This document shows positions 18,050 to 26,512 of a stretch of 38,744 nucleotides of DNA, piece after piece. Position 1 is the stretch's first letter, and each line of letters begins with the position of its first letter. Below the pieces are notes generated by a model, which ran no database searches, was not told the DNA's origin, and saw nothing but the letters and a program-made list of their open reading frames with translations. The stretch comes from Gammaproteobacteria bacterium (GTDB taxonomy: Bacteria > Pseudomonadota > Gammaproteobacteria > Steroidobacterales > Woeseiaceae). Position numbers and translations under genes: made by a program. The stretch lies in NCBI GenBank assembly GCA_009937505.1, contig JAACFJ010000005.1, positions 1 through 38,744 of the forward strand. The letters are read 5' to 3'.

Positions 18050-19929
18050 GCCTGTTCGCAAAACGCGCTTTCGCCCGTCCAGGTACACCCCCGTGCGCGC
18101 CAGTAGTCCGTAATGCCCAGTGCATCCAGGAGCTTCCCGAAGTCCGGGTGTTCGCGGAGCGGCGCGACCTCCGGGATGAACAGCAGGTCCATCTCGAAGA
18201 CCTCGCCCTCGCTCTCGAGCAGCCGGGCGACTTGCATGGCGCCGTCGAGGTCACCGAGCACCGTGCGCGCGATAAATTCAATTTGCTCGCTGATGCCGTC
18301 TTGCGACGCGGCCGCATCGACCGCAGCCACCGCAGCAGCGCGTTGCGTCTCGTCGTCCAGCGCGGCGAACACAGGATCGATCCAGTCCTCGCTACCGCCC
18401 GCCATCTTCGCAGCATCTCGCGCCGCTTCGTAAGCTTCCGCACTGCGACCTTCGCGAAACAGGAACAACGCATACCCCATAGTGTGCGCCGATCCGCTCG
18501 CGCCATACTTCGCGGAACGCTTGAAGAACTCTTCCGAATTGCTCGTGTCGCCCAGCCAGAGATAGGCCAGCGCAACCCGGCTGTTGATCACCGCCGAAGT
18601 CGGATCCATCTCGAGTGCGGCAAGCGCCTGCTCGAGTGAGGCGTCCAGCCTGCCGACGGATGCCAGCATGCGCGAATACCAGTTGAATGCATTCGGATCG
18701 ATCACCTCCGAGGACGTGGCGGCCTGGTAGGCTGCTTCCGCCTGCTGCCACTGCATCTGCTGGTGGTAGACAAATCCGAAAATAGCGTTCGCCGCATCGC
18801 TGATGCTGTCGTCGACGCTGATACCTTCCTGCACGGTATCGATCGCCGCCCTGTTCATTTCATCGGCCGACGCATCCCGATAGGTCGGGAGCAACAGGTA
18901 GGCGTTCGCCAGCATCAGGTAGGCCGGCCCAAAGTTTTTGTCCAGCCTTATCGTTTCCTTGAACAGTTCGATCGCCTCCTCGAGACTCGTGCCGCTGTCC
19001 TGGCGCCGGTCGAGAGCATAAAGGCCGCGCATGTAGCGATCGTAAGCGCCGAAACTCGACGGGCGCGTCCTGCTGATCAACTGCTGTGACGATTTGCCGA
19101 ACAGGTCGCGGCGCACCATCCTCGCAAGGTCTTCCTGCAGCTGAAAGATCTCGCTGACCGGCCCTTCGAGTTCTGCGGTAGCAACGACATCACCGCTGCG
19201 GCCGTCCTCGACGGTGTAGAAGATCTGCAGCTGATCGCCGACACGATGCACGCGCCCGGACAGCACCGCATCCACGCCAAGGCTGCCGGCAATGGACGTC
19301 ACCTCTTCTCCCGCGTGTCCCAGCCGGCTGCTTTTGACCGTAAAGTCGGGGATATTGTGCAGCGTATTGACCAGTTCGTCCTTGAAGCCCGAGACCAGGT
19401 AGTTATTGGCGGGGTCCTGGCTCGCATTTTCGAACGGCACAACGCCGATAGAACGGAAGTCGCCGGGCGGCCATTGCGTCCAAACCAGCCAGGCGATTGC
19501 CGCGACCACCAGGCCGGTCAAGACCGGCTTCCAGGCGGGCACCGGTATTTCGCTCCTCAATTCAGCCGGCGCCGGTGTCTCCGCAGCGGCCGGTTCAAGA
19601 AGCTCCACCGGTTGCATGAGGCGGTAGCCGCGGCGAGTCAGGGTTTCGACGTATTGGTGCGGACGCGACTTGTCGCCCAGGTGGCGCCGCAGCTGCGACA
19701 GGCAGCGGTTGATCGGCTCATCGCTCGTGGGCCGACCGTCCCAGAGTTCGTCGACGAGTTCGTCGCGCGTTACCAGGTCGCCATCGCGTTTAGCGAGCGC
19801 AATCAGGACGCCGAAAACCCGCGGCTCCGGCTTCTCCTCGTGCTCGCCTTTACGCAGAACTCCGCGCAACGGCAGCACCTCCCAATCACCGAGCCGGAAA
19901 CCCTGTCGAAGTTCGTCTTCTGTCGGCAT
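18046..19929 (-). CDS. Membrane-anchored winged-helix regulator with TPR domain (CadC/ToxR-like)
   Basis: 627 residues. An OmpR/PhoB-type winged helix is at about 12-106 (EPINRCLSQLRRHLGD and TRRGYRL are typical of its recognition-helix and wing regions). One membrane span follows at about 134-151, then a TolB-N-like domain (from about 158, SIGVVPFENAS) and several TPR repeats (about 290-560). The C-terminal part would face the periplasm, as in CadC and ToxR, so the protein may couple an envelope signal directly to transcription. ATG 19929 is the only good start. It is divergent from a small RHH-like gene and ends convergent with arfB. The signal and target genes are unknown; the adjacent divergent promoter is one candidate. 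Confidence 0.85.
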   Translation of the reverse strand: MPTEDELRQGFRLGDWEVLPLRGVLRKGEHEEKPEPRVFGVLIALAKRDGDLVTRDELVDELWDGRPTSDEPINRCLSQLRRHLGDKSRPHQYVETLTRRGYRLMQPVELLEPAAAETPAPAELRSEIPVPAWKPVLTGLVVAAIAWLVWTQWPPGDFRSIGVVPFENASQDPANNYLVSGFKDELVNTLHNIPDFTVKSSRLGHAGEEVTSIAGSLGVDAVLSGRVHRVGDQLQIFYTVEDGRSGDVVATAELEGPVSEIFQLQEDLARMVRRDLFGKSSQQLISRTRPSSFGAYDRYMRGLYALDRRQDSGTSLEEAIELFKETIRLDKNFGPAYLMLANAYLLLPTYRDASADEMNRAAIDTVQEGISVDDSISDAANAIFGFVYHQQMQWQQAEAAYQAATSSEVIDPNAFNWYSRMLASVGRLDASLEQALAALEMDPTSAVINSRVALAYLWLGDTSNSEEFFKRSAKYGASGSAHTMGYALFLFREGRSAEAYEAARDAAKMAGGSEDWIDPVFAALDDETQRAAAVAAVDAAASQDGISEQIEFIARTVLGDLDGAMQVARLLESEGEVFEMDLLFIPEVAPLREHPDFGKLLDALGITDYWRARGCTWTGESAFCEQA

Positions 19930-20045
19930 CTGGCGCCCTCTGAGGCCACTCCCCTGCGGTGGCTTCGGACCGATTGTACGGCATTGCTCCCGCCGCTACA
20001 GGAAAGCAATAGTGCCTTGCGCATGCACCAATAGGCCGTTACCTT

Positions 20046-20062
20046 TATAACATTGTAACAAT
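20046..20062 (+). promoter_or_regulatory. -10 box and palindromic operator before the RHH-like gene
   Basis: TATAAC (20046-20051) is followed at once by the perfect palindrome ATTGTAACAAT (20052-20062), which covers the expected transcription start. That position suits autorepression by the downstream gene product or control by the divergent regulator. No convincing -35 is visible. Confidence 0.45.
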
Positions 20063-20075
20063 TGGGAGAGCCGCT

Positions 20076-20327
20076 GTGGCAAGACGCGTCGTGCAACGCA
20101 CGCAGACCGGGGTGCGCATCGAGACCTCGCTCCTCAAAGTACTCAAGGGCCTGGCCGAATACACCGACCTGTCGCTGGGCGACCTGCTGGAGGGCATCGT
20201 CCTGCACAGCTTCGAGGGCAAGGTACCCTTTTCACCCGAAACGCAAGCCGTCATCGACAAGCTCAAGTCCGTCTATGGCTGCACGCTGACGGCGGCGGAC
20301 AGCCACCAGCTGGAAGAGCGCGCATAA
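20076..20327 (+). CDS. Small ribbon-helix-helix-like protein
   Basis: 83 residues from GTG 20076, with a GGGAGAG ribosome site. After a basic N-terminus (ARRVVQR), a short strand-like TGVRIE and two helices (about 17-29 and 33-46, turn at Asp-Leu-Ser) give a ribbon-helix-helix outline. The C-terminal part (SPETQAVIDKLKSVYG and TAADSHQLEE) is a conserved-looking tail. Such proteins are usually small DNA-binding regulators, but I do not recognise a named family. The palindrome in its own promoter fits autoregulation. Divergent from the membrane-bound regulator, convergent with fhs. Confidence 0.65.
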   Translation: MARRVVQRTQTGVRIETSLLKVLKGLAEYTDLSLGDLLEGIVLHSFEGKVPFSPETQAVIDKLKSVYGCTLTAADSHQLEERA

Positions 20328-20339
20328 AGGGCGTGTCGC

Positions 20340-22016
20340 CTAGAACAGGCCCTCGATCTCTCCGTCGCTGTTGACGCTGATACTGTCGGCTGCGGGCTTT
20401 CTCGGCAGCCCTGGCATGGTCATGATTGCCCCGCAAATGACGACGACGAATTCTGCACCGGCGGCGAGACGAATCTCGCGAATCGGCACGACGTGACCGG
20501 TTGGTGCACCGAGCAGATTGGGATCGGTCGAAAAGCTGTACTGGGTCTTTGCCATGCAAACGGGATAACTGCCGTAACCGGCCTGGTCGAATTTCAGGAA
20601 TTCGTCGCGAACCTTTTTGTCCGCGATGATATCGTCGGCGCCGTACATCTCTCGGGCGACGCGGCGCGCTTTTTCCCAGAGACTCAGATCATCTGTATAC
20701 AGCGTGCGGAATTGAGCAGTGCCACTGTCGCAGAGTCTGGCCACTTTTTCGGCCAATTCGGTTGCGCCCTTGCCGCCGTCAGCCCAGTGCGTGCAGTCGA
20801 TCGCATCAACGCCGAATTCCTTGCAGTAGTCTTTGACTACGGCCGCCTCGGCGTCGGTATCGGCGGTATAGCGATTGATCGCCACCACGGCGGGCACGCC
20901 AAATTTGCCGAGATTGCGGATGTGGCGGCCGAGGTTCCTGCAGCCTTTCGCCAGCGCCTCGGTGTTCTCCTTCATCAATTGATCCTTCGGCACCCCACCC
21001 TGCATCTTCAGCGCCTTGATGGTCGCTACGAGTACAACGGCATCCGGCCGGAACCCGGCTTTGCGACACTTGATGTTGAAGAACTTCTCGGCGCCGAGAT
21101 CCGCGCCGAAACCGGCTTCCGTGACGACGTAGTCAGATAACTTGAGCGCCGTCTGCGTCGCCATCACCGAGTTGCAGCCATGGGCGATGTTGGCAAAGGG
21201 GCCGCCGTGCATGAGGGCAGGATTGTTTTCCATGGTCTGCACGAGATTCGGTTGCAGCGAGTCCTTGAGCAATGCAGTCATCGCGCCTTGCGCATTGAGT
21301 TCCCGCACGGTAACCGGCTCGTTATCCCGCGTATATCCGAGCACGATATTGCCGAGACGGTTTTCGAGGTCGGACAGACTCGTTGCGAGACAGAATATCG
21401 CCATGATTTCTGACGCGACCGTGATGTCGAACCCGGCCTCCCGCACGACGCCATTGGGGTAACCGCCGAGCCCGGAAGTAATCGCGCGCAGGGCGCGGTC
21501 GTTCATATCGACGACGCGCCGCCAGGTGACCCGCCGGGGGTCGATATTGAGCTGGTTCTCCCAGTGCATGTGATTGTCAATCAGCGCAGCGAGCAGGTTA
21601 TTTGCCGCGCCGATCGCATGAAAATCGCCGGTGAAGTGGAGGTTGATGTCGGTCATCGGCACGACCTGTGCGTAGCCGCCGCCGGCCGCGCCGCCCTTCA
21701 TACCGAAACACGGCCCGAGGCTCGGCTCTCGAAGGCAGATCGTAGTCTTCTTGCCGATCAGGTTCATCCCGTCGCCAAGCCCAACGGTCGTGGTTGTCTT
21801 GCCCTCGCCGGCGGGCGTTGGCGACACGGCGGTAACGAGGATCAGCTTGCCGTCCTTACTGTTGCCGTTTGCGTTGATGAAGTCGGCGTTGATTTTCGCC
21901 TTGTCATGCCCGTACGGAATCAGAGCATCCGTCGGAATCCCCAGCTTGGCGCCGATTTCCTGGATCGGAAGAACATTTGCAGCCCGTGCAATCTCGATAT
22001 CTGACTTAACGCTCAC
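20340..22016 (-). CDS. fhs: Formate-tetrahydrofolate ligase
   Basis: Makes 10-formyl-THF from formate, THF and ATP, feeding one-carbon units to purines and fMet or working in formate assimilation. The 558 residues are the normal length. The P-loop TPAGEGKTT is at 67-75, followed by family blocks [19 protein letters not shown] and TGDFHAI. The start is GTG 22016 with GGGAG seven bases upstream. A 10-bp inverted repeat brackets the leader and start codon, and the minus-strand sequence TGCTATAGA resembles an extended -10. Convergent with the RHH-like gene. folD or purU partners are not in view. Confidence 0.97.
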   Translation of the reverse strand: MSVKSDIEIARAANVLPIQEIGAKLGIPTDALIPYGHDKAKINADFINANGNSKDGKLILVTAVSPTPAGEGKTTTTVGLGDGMNLIGKKTTICLREPSLGPCFGMKGGAAGGGYAQVVPMTDINLHFTGDFHAIGAANNLLAALIDNHMHWENQLNIDPRRVTWRRVVDMNDRALRAITSGLGGYPNGVVREAGFDITVASEIMAIFCLATSLSDLENRLGNIVLGYTRDNEPVTVRELNAQGAMTALLKDSLQPNLVQTMENNPALMHGGPFANIAHGCNSVMATQTALKLSDYVVTEAGFGADLGAEKFFNIKCRKAGFRPDAVVLVATIKALKMQGGVPKDQLMKENTEALAKGCRNLGRHIRNLGKFGVPAVVAINRYTADTDAEAAVVKDYCKEFGVDAIDCTHWADGGKGATELAEKVARLCDSGTAQFRTLYTDDLSLWEKARRVAREMYGADDIIADKKVRDEFLKFDQAGYGSYPVCMAKTQYSFSTDPNLLGAPTGHVVPIREIRLAAGAEFVVVICGAIMTMPGLPRKPAADSISVNSDGEIEGLF

Positions 22017-22080
22017 TTTGCATCTCCCGGCCGGACCTTTGCCTGTATGTAAGGGGCCCGGATTCTATAGCAAAGTGAGC
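22011..22080. repeat. Inverted repeat bracketing the fhs leader
   Basis: GCTCACTTTG (22011-22020) and its exact reverse complement CAAAGTGAGC (22071-22080) lie 50 bases apart. One copy contains the fhs GTG start codon; the other abuts the extended -10-like element. It could be a pair of protein-binding sites; RNA pairing is possible only if transcription starts further upstream. Confidence 0.5.
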
Positions 22081-22093
22081 GTGAAAGTGACTG

Positions 22094-23332
22094 TCAGGGT
22101 GCGGAGACGACCTGGTGTATCGAGCCGCCGTAATTCACGACGAAAAGCTCCCCGTCGACCGACTCGCCAAATGCGGCAATGCCAAGGCCGGTCTCCAGCA
22201 GCACCTCGGGTTCCGTACCCGCCACGCTGTCTGCCGGGATTGCGAACAATCTGCCGCTGACGAAGTCGCCGAAGACGTACCAGCCCGCCATGTCGGGAAC
22301 CGCACTGCCGCGGTAAACGAAGCCCCCCGTGACAGAGGCGCCGAGAGAGCGGTCGTACTCCGTGACCGGGTCAATGGAATCGGTGATGCAATCGGACGGC
22401 GGCTCGAAACAGTGCGCGCCTTCGCGGTCGTCCCAGCCGTAGTCACCAGCCGCCGTGACGATGTCGATTTCTTCCCATGCACTCTGGCCGACATCGCCGG
22501 CCCATAGATCGCCGGTCTGGCGATCGAAGCTGAAGCGCCAAGGATTGCGCAGGCCCCAGGCGAAAATTTCCGGACACTCCTCACCGCCCACGGTGAAGCC
22601 CTGCGGGCAGGTCTGGTTGGCCGCGAAGGGATTGCCCGGGTCCGTTGCCGGAATCGCGTACGGATTTCCACCATCGACATCGATCCGGACCATGGTACCG
22701 AGGAGGTTGGTGTTGTCCTGCGCGCGGTCCAGCGGATCGCCGCCGCTGCCCCCGTCGCCGAAGCCGATGTAAAGATAACCGTCCGGCCCGAATACGATAT
22801 TGCCGCCGTTGTGATTCGAAAAATCCTGCAGCACGGTGAGGATTACCTGCTCGCTCGCGGCATCCAGTGTCTGCCCGCCGTCCACGCTGGAAAATCGCGA
22901 TACGTACGACGTCAGGTCGGGTGCCCCGGTGTACGAAACAAAAACCTCCGGCGTATTGGGGAAATCCGGGTGGAATGCAAGGCCGAGCAGTCCACTCTCG
23001 CCCCCGGAAATTACGCGCGCCGAGATATCCAGGAATTCCAGCGTGCCGGTCGCACCATCGTCATTGGCAAACGCGCGTATCGTGCCCGCCTGTTCGACGA
23101 CGAACCAGCGCGTCCCATCGCCCGGCGCCTGCTGCAGCGACACGGGCGCCGCGGGTACCGGTGTGAGGCCGGCGAATACCTGCTGCAATGCGACCTGCGG
23201 AGCAGCGGCCGGGGGTGGCGGCGACGGTGTTGGTGGCGGCGACACTGCAGGGCCGTCACCGCCGCTCCCCCCACAGGCCGACAGCAGTAGTGAAAACGCA
23301 GGAATAAAGCCAGCGAGACGTAGTTTGCCCAT
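22094..23332 (-). CDS. PQQ-type soluble sugar (aldose) dehydrogenase, lipoprotein
   Basis: 412 residues from ATG 23332, with GGAGA seven bases upstream. The signal ends in the lipobox LSAC (Cys at about 20), then a Gly/Ser and Pro-rich tether (about 21-45), then a six-bladed beta-propeller of the GSDH/YliI family. The segments SNHNGGNIVFGPDGYLYIG and ESGLLGLAFHPDFP are diagnostic, and the Gly-Asp-Gly-Gly calcium/PQQ loop (GFGDGGSGGD) is intact. It would oxidise sugars in the periplasm and pass electrons to the respiratory chain. Several cysteines in the mature part (QTCPQGF, EECPE, HCFEPPSDC) could form disulfides. The frame is open upstream into the repeat array, but that stretch is not coding. 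Confidence 0.9.
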   Translation of the reverse strand: MGKLRLAGFIPAFSLLLSACGGSGGDGPAVSPPPTPSPPPPAAAPQVALQQVFAGLTPVPAAPVSLQQAPGDGTRWFVVEQAGTIRAFANDDGATGTLEFLDISARVISGGESGLLGLAFHPDFPNTPEVFVSYTGAPDLTSYVSRFSSVDGGQTLDAASEQVILTVLQDFSNHNGGNIVFGPDGYLYIGFGDGGSGGDPLDRAQDNTNLLGTMVRIDVDGGNPYAIPATDPGNPFAANQTCPQGFTVGGEECPEIFAWGLRNPWRFSFDRQTGDLWAGDVGQSAWEEIDIVTAAGDYGWDDREGAHCFEPPSDCITDSIDPVTEYDRSLGASVTGGFVYRGSAVPDMAGWYVFGDFVSGRLFAIPADSVAGTEPEVLLETGLGIAAFGESVDGELFVVNYGGSIHQVVSAP

Positions 23333-23435
23333 AGCGATCTCTCCGGTAATTGTGACCCAAGGATAGGGGCCGCGCCCTGCGCTGTCACGATGTCGCCGGA
23401 CGGCGACGCGGTTTTCTCCACCTGGGTCACATTCG

Positions 23436-23632
23436 TGTCGATTCGATCGACCTATACTCAAAATATGTCGAAAAATACAGGGCAAATCGACATGTCTGAA
23501 ATACCTGTCGATCAAATCGACACGTATCACGAATGTGTCGATATTTCCTGAAAATCTCGACATAGCTGAAAAAGACGTCGAAGGAATCGACACGTTCGCT
23601 AAATATGTCGATATTTTTCACTTTTTTCGACA
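23436..23632. repeat. Phased array of 12 TGTCGA/TCGACA half-sites (six palindromes)
   Basis: TGTCGA occurs at 23436, 23466, 23506, 23536, 23606 (and CGTCGA at 23576). TCGACA occurs at 23487, 23517, 23557, 23587, 23627 (and TCGACC at 23447). They pair into palindromes alternately 17 bp (N5 spacer) and 27 bp (N15 spacer) long, always separated by exactly 13 bp, so three 70-bp units stand in tandem. Half-site centres are 11, 19 or 21 bp apart, so all lie on nearly one DNA face. The sequence between half-sites is AT-rich and poorly conserved. It fills most of the 356 bases between the sugar dehydrogenase and fic starts and ends beside the fic -35. It is most likely a cooperative operator. Confidence 0.9.
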
Positions 23633-23635
23633 TAT

Positions 23636-23664
23636 TTGTCATAAAATGACCCCAGATTTAACAT
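23636..23664 (+). promoter_or_regulatory. Promoter of the fic gene
   Basis: TTGTCA (23636-23641), 17-base spacer, TAACAT (23659-23664); start expected near 23671. The -35 begins four bases after the last half-site of the repeat array. A GGAG ribosome site follows at 23676-23679. Confidence 0.6.
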
Positions 23665-23688
23665 AATGCCCTGCCGGAGACGCCCGTA

Positions 23689-24834
23689 ATGCCCGAATTT
23701 GACCCGAAACTGCCCTACAACGATCTGCCGCCACTGCCCCCGCCCGACGAACTCATCGAGACCAAGGCAATCCTCAAGCAGTGCATCGCAGCCCGGGTCG
23801 CACTTGCAGAGCTAAAGCAGGCCGCCGAATTAATACCGAACTCGGCCGTCCTGGTGAATGCCCTGCCGCTACTGGAGGCGCGCGCCAGCTCCGAGATCGA
23901 GAACATCGTCACGACGACCGACAAGCTGTTCGAGTTCGCGGATGTCGCTGAGGACAAGGCAGATGCGGCGACCAAGGAGGCGCTGCGCTACCGCACGGCG
24001 TTGTACGAAGGAACGAAGATGGTTCAGCGGCGCATGCTGACGACGGACATGGCAATACAAATTGTCAGTATAGTCAAAGGAGTAGAGCTTGATCTTCGAG
24101 CAGAATCTGGAACAAAGCTCAAGAACCGGGCATCGGGCGAGGTGATTTACACGCCCCCGGTGGGGCAGAAACGACTGCAGAAAATGCTCGATAACTGGGC
24201 CGAATTCATGCAGAAGAGCACCGATATCGATCCGCTGGTGCGCATGGCAGTACAGCACTACCAGTTCGAGGCCATTCATCCGTTCGCGGACGGTAATGGC
24301 CGCACCGGCCGCATTCTCAACATCGTGTTTCTCGTCGAGCAGGGCCTGCTGGACTCGCCGATCCTCTACCTGAGCCGCTTCATCATCAGCAACAAGGCCG
24401 CGTACTACCTGCTCCTGAAAGATGTTACGCACAATCAGCAGTGGGAACCCTGGATCAAGTTCATCCTCGAGGGCGTGGAAGAAACCTGCGTCTGGACGAC
24501 CGACAAGATCAAGGCTATCCGCGAACTCATGGTCCACACGGCCAAATACGTGCAGCAGAACCTGCCCAAAATCTACTCCTGGGAACTGGTCGAACTGTTG
24601 TTCAAGCAGCCCTATTGCCGCATCGGCAACCTCGTCGACACAGATATTGCGAAGCGTCAGACCGCGTCCGTCTATCTAAAGCAGCTCTGCGACCTCGGCG
24701 TGCTGAAGGAGGTCAAGTCGGGACGCGAGAATATATTCGTGCACCCAAAGTACATCGAGTTGCTCACCGGCGAGGAGAACGTCTGGATCTACTACGCGGA
24801 TATCGACGACGATGACGAGGACATACCGGACTGA
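23689..24834 (+). CDS. fic: Fic-family AMP-transferase, class II self-inhibited, winged-helix tail
   Basis: 381 residues. The Fic N-terminal helical region carries the inhibitory helix motif Ser67-x3-Glu71-Asn72 (SSEIEN), typical of class II enzymes whose own N-terminus blocks ATP binding. The Fic core has the complete motif HPFADGNGRTGR at 197-208, with catalytic His197 and Arg205/Arg208. The C-terminal 80 residues (about 300-365) read as a winged helix that could bind DNA. Such proteins AMPylate target proteins or themselves. The phased operator array directly upstream suggests autoregulation. Nucleotides 24049-24122 are AT-rich with rare codons. The gene's 3' end overlaps the convergent membrane-protein gene by 43 bases. 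The target is unknown. Confidence 0.93.
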   Translation: MPEFDPKLPYNDLPPLPPPDELIETKAILKQCIAARVALAELKQAAELIPNSAVLVNALPLLEARASSEIENIVTTTDKLFEFADVAEDKADAATKEALRYRTALYEGTKMVQRRMLTTDMAIQIVSIVKGVELDLRAESGTKLKNRASGEVIYTPPVGQKRLQKMLDNWAEFMQKSTDIDPLVRMAVQHYQFEAIHPFADGNGRTGRILNIVFLVEQGLLDSPILYLSRFIISNKAAYYLLLKDVTHNQQWEPWIKFILEGVEETCVWTTDKIKAIRELMVHTAKYVQQNLPKIYSWELVELLFKQPYCRIGNLVDTDIAKRQTASVYLKQLCDLGVLKEVKSGRENIFVHPKYIELLTGEENVWIYYADIDDDDEDIPD

Positions 24835-25583
24835 TCCGCTTCGGGCGGCGTGTTGCCTGCCTCGAAGTCGTCGGGCATGTAGTCGGTCATTTGCTGGTAG
24901 AGCAGGCCGAAGGCGGACTGGTTCATCGTATCGACGATAATACCGTCGACATCGCAGCCTCTTGCCAGCTCGAGCAGTCGGTCGAAGGTGCGCCGGAAAT
25001 TGCGCGTATGACGGCGGCGGATCTCGGTGTCATAGAGCAGCAAGCCGATGCCGCCCTCCTCCATGAATTCCATTGACAGGAACTGGCGGGCGAAGATCTC
25101 GGCATCACCATTCGACGCTTTCTGGAACATGTCGGTGACCTCATCCCGGCTGTAGCGACTGCTGCCGGCAGGGCCCAGCCCGCCCGCAAAGAGCATCCCG
25201 GTGATGCCGCCGAGTTGATGCTTGACGCTTTCAGCAATCTTGAAGAATGTCTCCTGCCGCGCATTCATCTCGGTCGCAGCAATCGCCTGGGTCTGCTTCT
25301 CCGACTGCTCCGAGGTCCGGCGCAGCATTTCCGTGTTGTTCGCGAGCTCCCGCTGCTGCATAAACAGCCCGAGCACGAGCCACAGGAACGCGAGCGGCGC
25401 GAACGCACCCTCGAGGAAGTTGCCGATCACGTCAAGCGTCAGTTCCTGGTCCGGATCCGCCGCAACGGAGCCGGCCACGAACCACAGGCCGCCGCCGATC
25501 CAGATGAAGGTGACGACCAGCCCGAACCAGATCCGCCAGTCGCGGTCGGTAATAAATCTGCGGAGTCGATTGCTTGTGCTCAT
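24792..25583 (-). CDS. Two-span membrane protein with cytoplasmic coiled coil
   Basis: 263 residues. Two membrane spans (about 18-38 and 57-75) are followed by a predicted coiled coil (about 75-115, QQRELANNTEMLRRTSEQS) and a soluble domain (about 115-240). The tail is a Ser-rich run. The layout resembles putative phage-abortive-infection proteins (putAbiC-like), where a membrane anchor precedes a soluble effector part, but I cannot confirm homology. Minus-strand TAAACT ten bases before the ATG may be a -10 giving a very short leader. It converges on fic with a 43-base overlap, so the two genes would interfere with or regulate each other antisense. Function unknown. Confidence 0.65.
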   Translation of the reverse strand: MSTSNRLRRFITDRDWRIWFGLVVTFIWIGGGLWFVAGSVAADPDQELTLDVIGNFLEGAFAPLAFLWLVLGLFMQQRELANNTEMLRRTSEQSEKQTQAIAATEMNARQETFFKIAESVKHQLGGITGMLFAGGLGPAGSSRYSRDEVTDMFQKASNGDAEIFARQFLSMEFMEEGGIGLLLYDTEIRRRHTRNFRRTFDRLLELARGCDVDGIIVDTMNQSAFGLLYQQMTDYMPDDFEAGNTPPEADQSGMSSSSSSISA

Positions 25584-25626
25584 GGCTTTGTCTAGTTTAT
25601 GCCGAAATCGGTCGAAATTACCGCCT

Positions 25627-25646
25627 GCCGCCCGATATCGGGCGGC
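25627..25646. promoter_or_regulatory. 20-bp perfect palindrome in divergent promoter region
   Basis: GCCGCCCGAT followed directly by its reverse complement, with no spacer, seven bases upstream of a GGAGGAG ribosome site. It lies between two divergent membrane-protein genes. It could be an operator for either, or form a cruciform or RNA hairpin ahead of the TTG start. Confidence 0.6.
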
Positions 25647-25666
25647 GACTCCGGAGGAGCCACTGC

Positions 25667-26491
25667 TTGAAAATCAACGGCAGAGTCCTGTACCAGCTTT
25701 TCAAGTACTCGATTTATACCCTGCTGACTATCAACATCTTCGTCTTTTTCGGCGAGGAATGGGCCGCTGCGCGGCTCGAATATCCCGGGGGCATCTCGGG
25801 CGGTGAGATCTTCAAGGCATACGCCGCCACGATCGATACGGCGGCATGGGTGGTCTTGCTGTTGATGTTCGAGCTCGAGACCTACGTGCTCGAAGACCGG
25901 CATTTTACGCGCGCAGTCACGGTGTCCCTGCACACGCTGCGAGCAGTGTGTTACCTGTTCATCGTCTCCGCGTTTTACGGCTATGTCACCGACGCCGCGT
26001 ATGTCTATCAGACCTCTCCGCTGACTGGCGTCAGCGATCTGTGCGCGCTCGTCGGCCAGAACTGGTCCTACGCCACGACCTTTGGCGAGTACGCGGAGAT
26101 CTCGGCGTCCAATTGCACCTCCTTCAGCACTCTCGATACCTTCGTCCGCTTCGACGGAGTCACCGCAGTGGTCGACCAGCCCGGGCTTGCTGCCATTCAC
26201 TTCCTCGCAGTCGTAGACGTCATCAACGCAGGCGTCTGGTTGCTGGTCGTCCTCGTCCTGGAGATCGACGTACGCCTGCAGGAAAAAAACCGTTTCGAGG
26301 GTTTGGCGCTTTACCTGAGCACGGTGGCGAAAGTTGTTCTTTATTCGATACTCGCACTCGCCGTCGTTGCCTGGATGGTCACCGGCGACTTCGTCGACTG
26401 GTGGGACGCGTTCCTGTGGCTCGTCGCGTTCGTCTTCATCGAACTCAACGTCATCGAATGGCGTCAGGAGAGCCACGAAGAAACTGCCTGA
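25667..26491 (+). CDS. Uncharacterised polytopic membrane protein, TTG start
   Basis: 274 residues from TTG 25667, chosen because GGAGGAG ends seven bases before it; the open frame before it has no ribosome site and lacks the hydrophobic pattern. About five to six membrane spans (near 17-32, 58-78, 100-118, 180-207, 230-268) with acidic turns. Two Cys (about 149 and 171) flank a predicted outside loop. The last two spans are Trp-rich (VDWWDAFLWL). I do not recognise the family. It is divergent from the two-span protein gene across a perfect palindrome, and convergent with queE with a 21-base gap. Confidence 0.7.
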   Translation: MKINGRVLYQLFKYSIYTLLTINIFVFFGEEWAAARLEYPGGISGGEIFKAYAATIDTAAWVVLLLMFELETYVLEDRHFTRAVTVSLHTLRAVCYLFIVSAFYGYVTDAAYVYQTSPLTGVSDLCALVGQNWSYATTFGEYAEISASNCTSFSTLDTFVRFDGVTAVVDQPGLAAIHFLAVVDVINAGVWLLVVLVLEIDVRLQEKNRFEGLALYLSTVAKVVLYSILALAVVAWMVTGDFVDWWDAFLWLVAFVFIELNVIEWRQESHEETA

Positions 26492-26512
26492 CCCCAGGCT
26501 CGATGTCGGGTC

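Noticed and set aside
23391-23408. TGTCGC/GCGACG inverted repeat as a seventh site of the fic array
   Set aside because: It is 45 bp, not 40 bp, from the first array half-site and its spacer is 6, so it breaks the phasing; perhaps a decayed site or chance.
23436-23632. CRISPR array
   Set aside because: The repeated element is only 6 bases with alternating 5- and 15-base spacers, without long identical repeats or cas genes.
23427-23642. 71-codon minus-strand frame covering the repeat array
   Set aside because: The array half-sites and spacing explain the sequence better; the frame has no ribosome site and no protein-like pattern.
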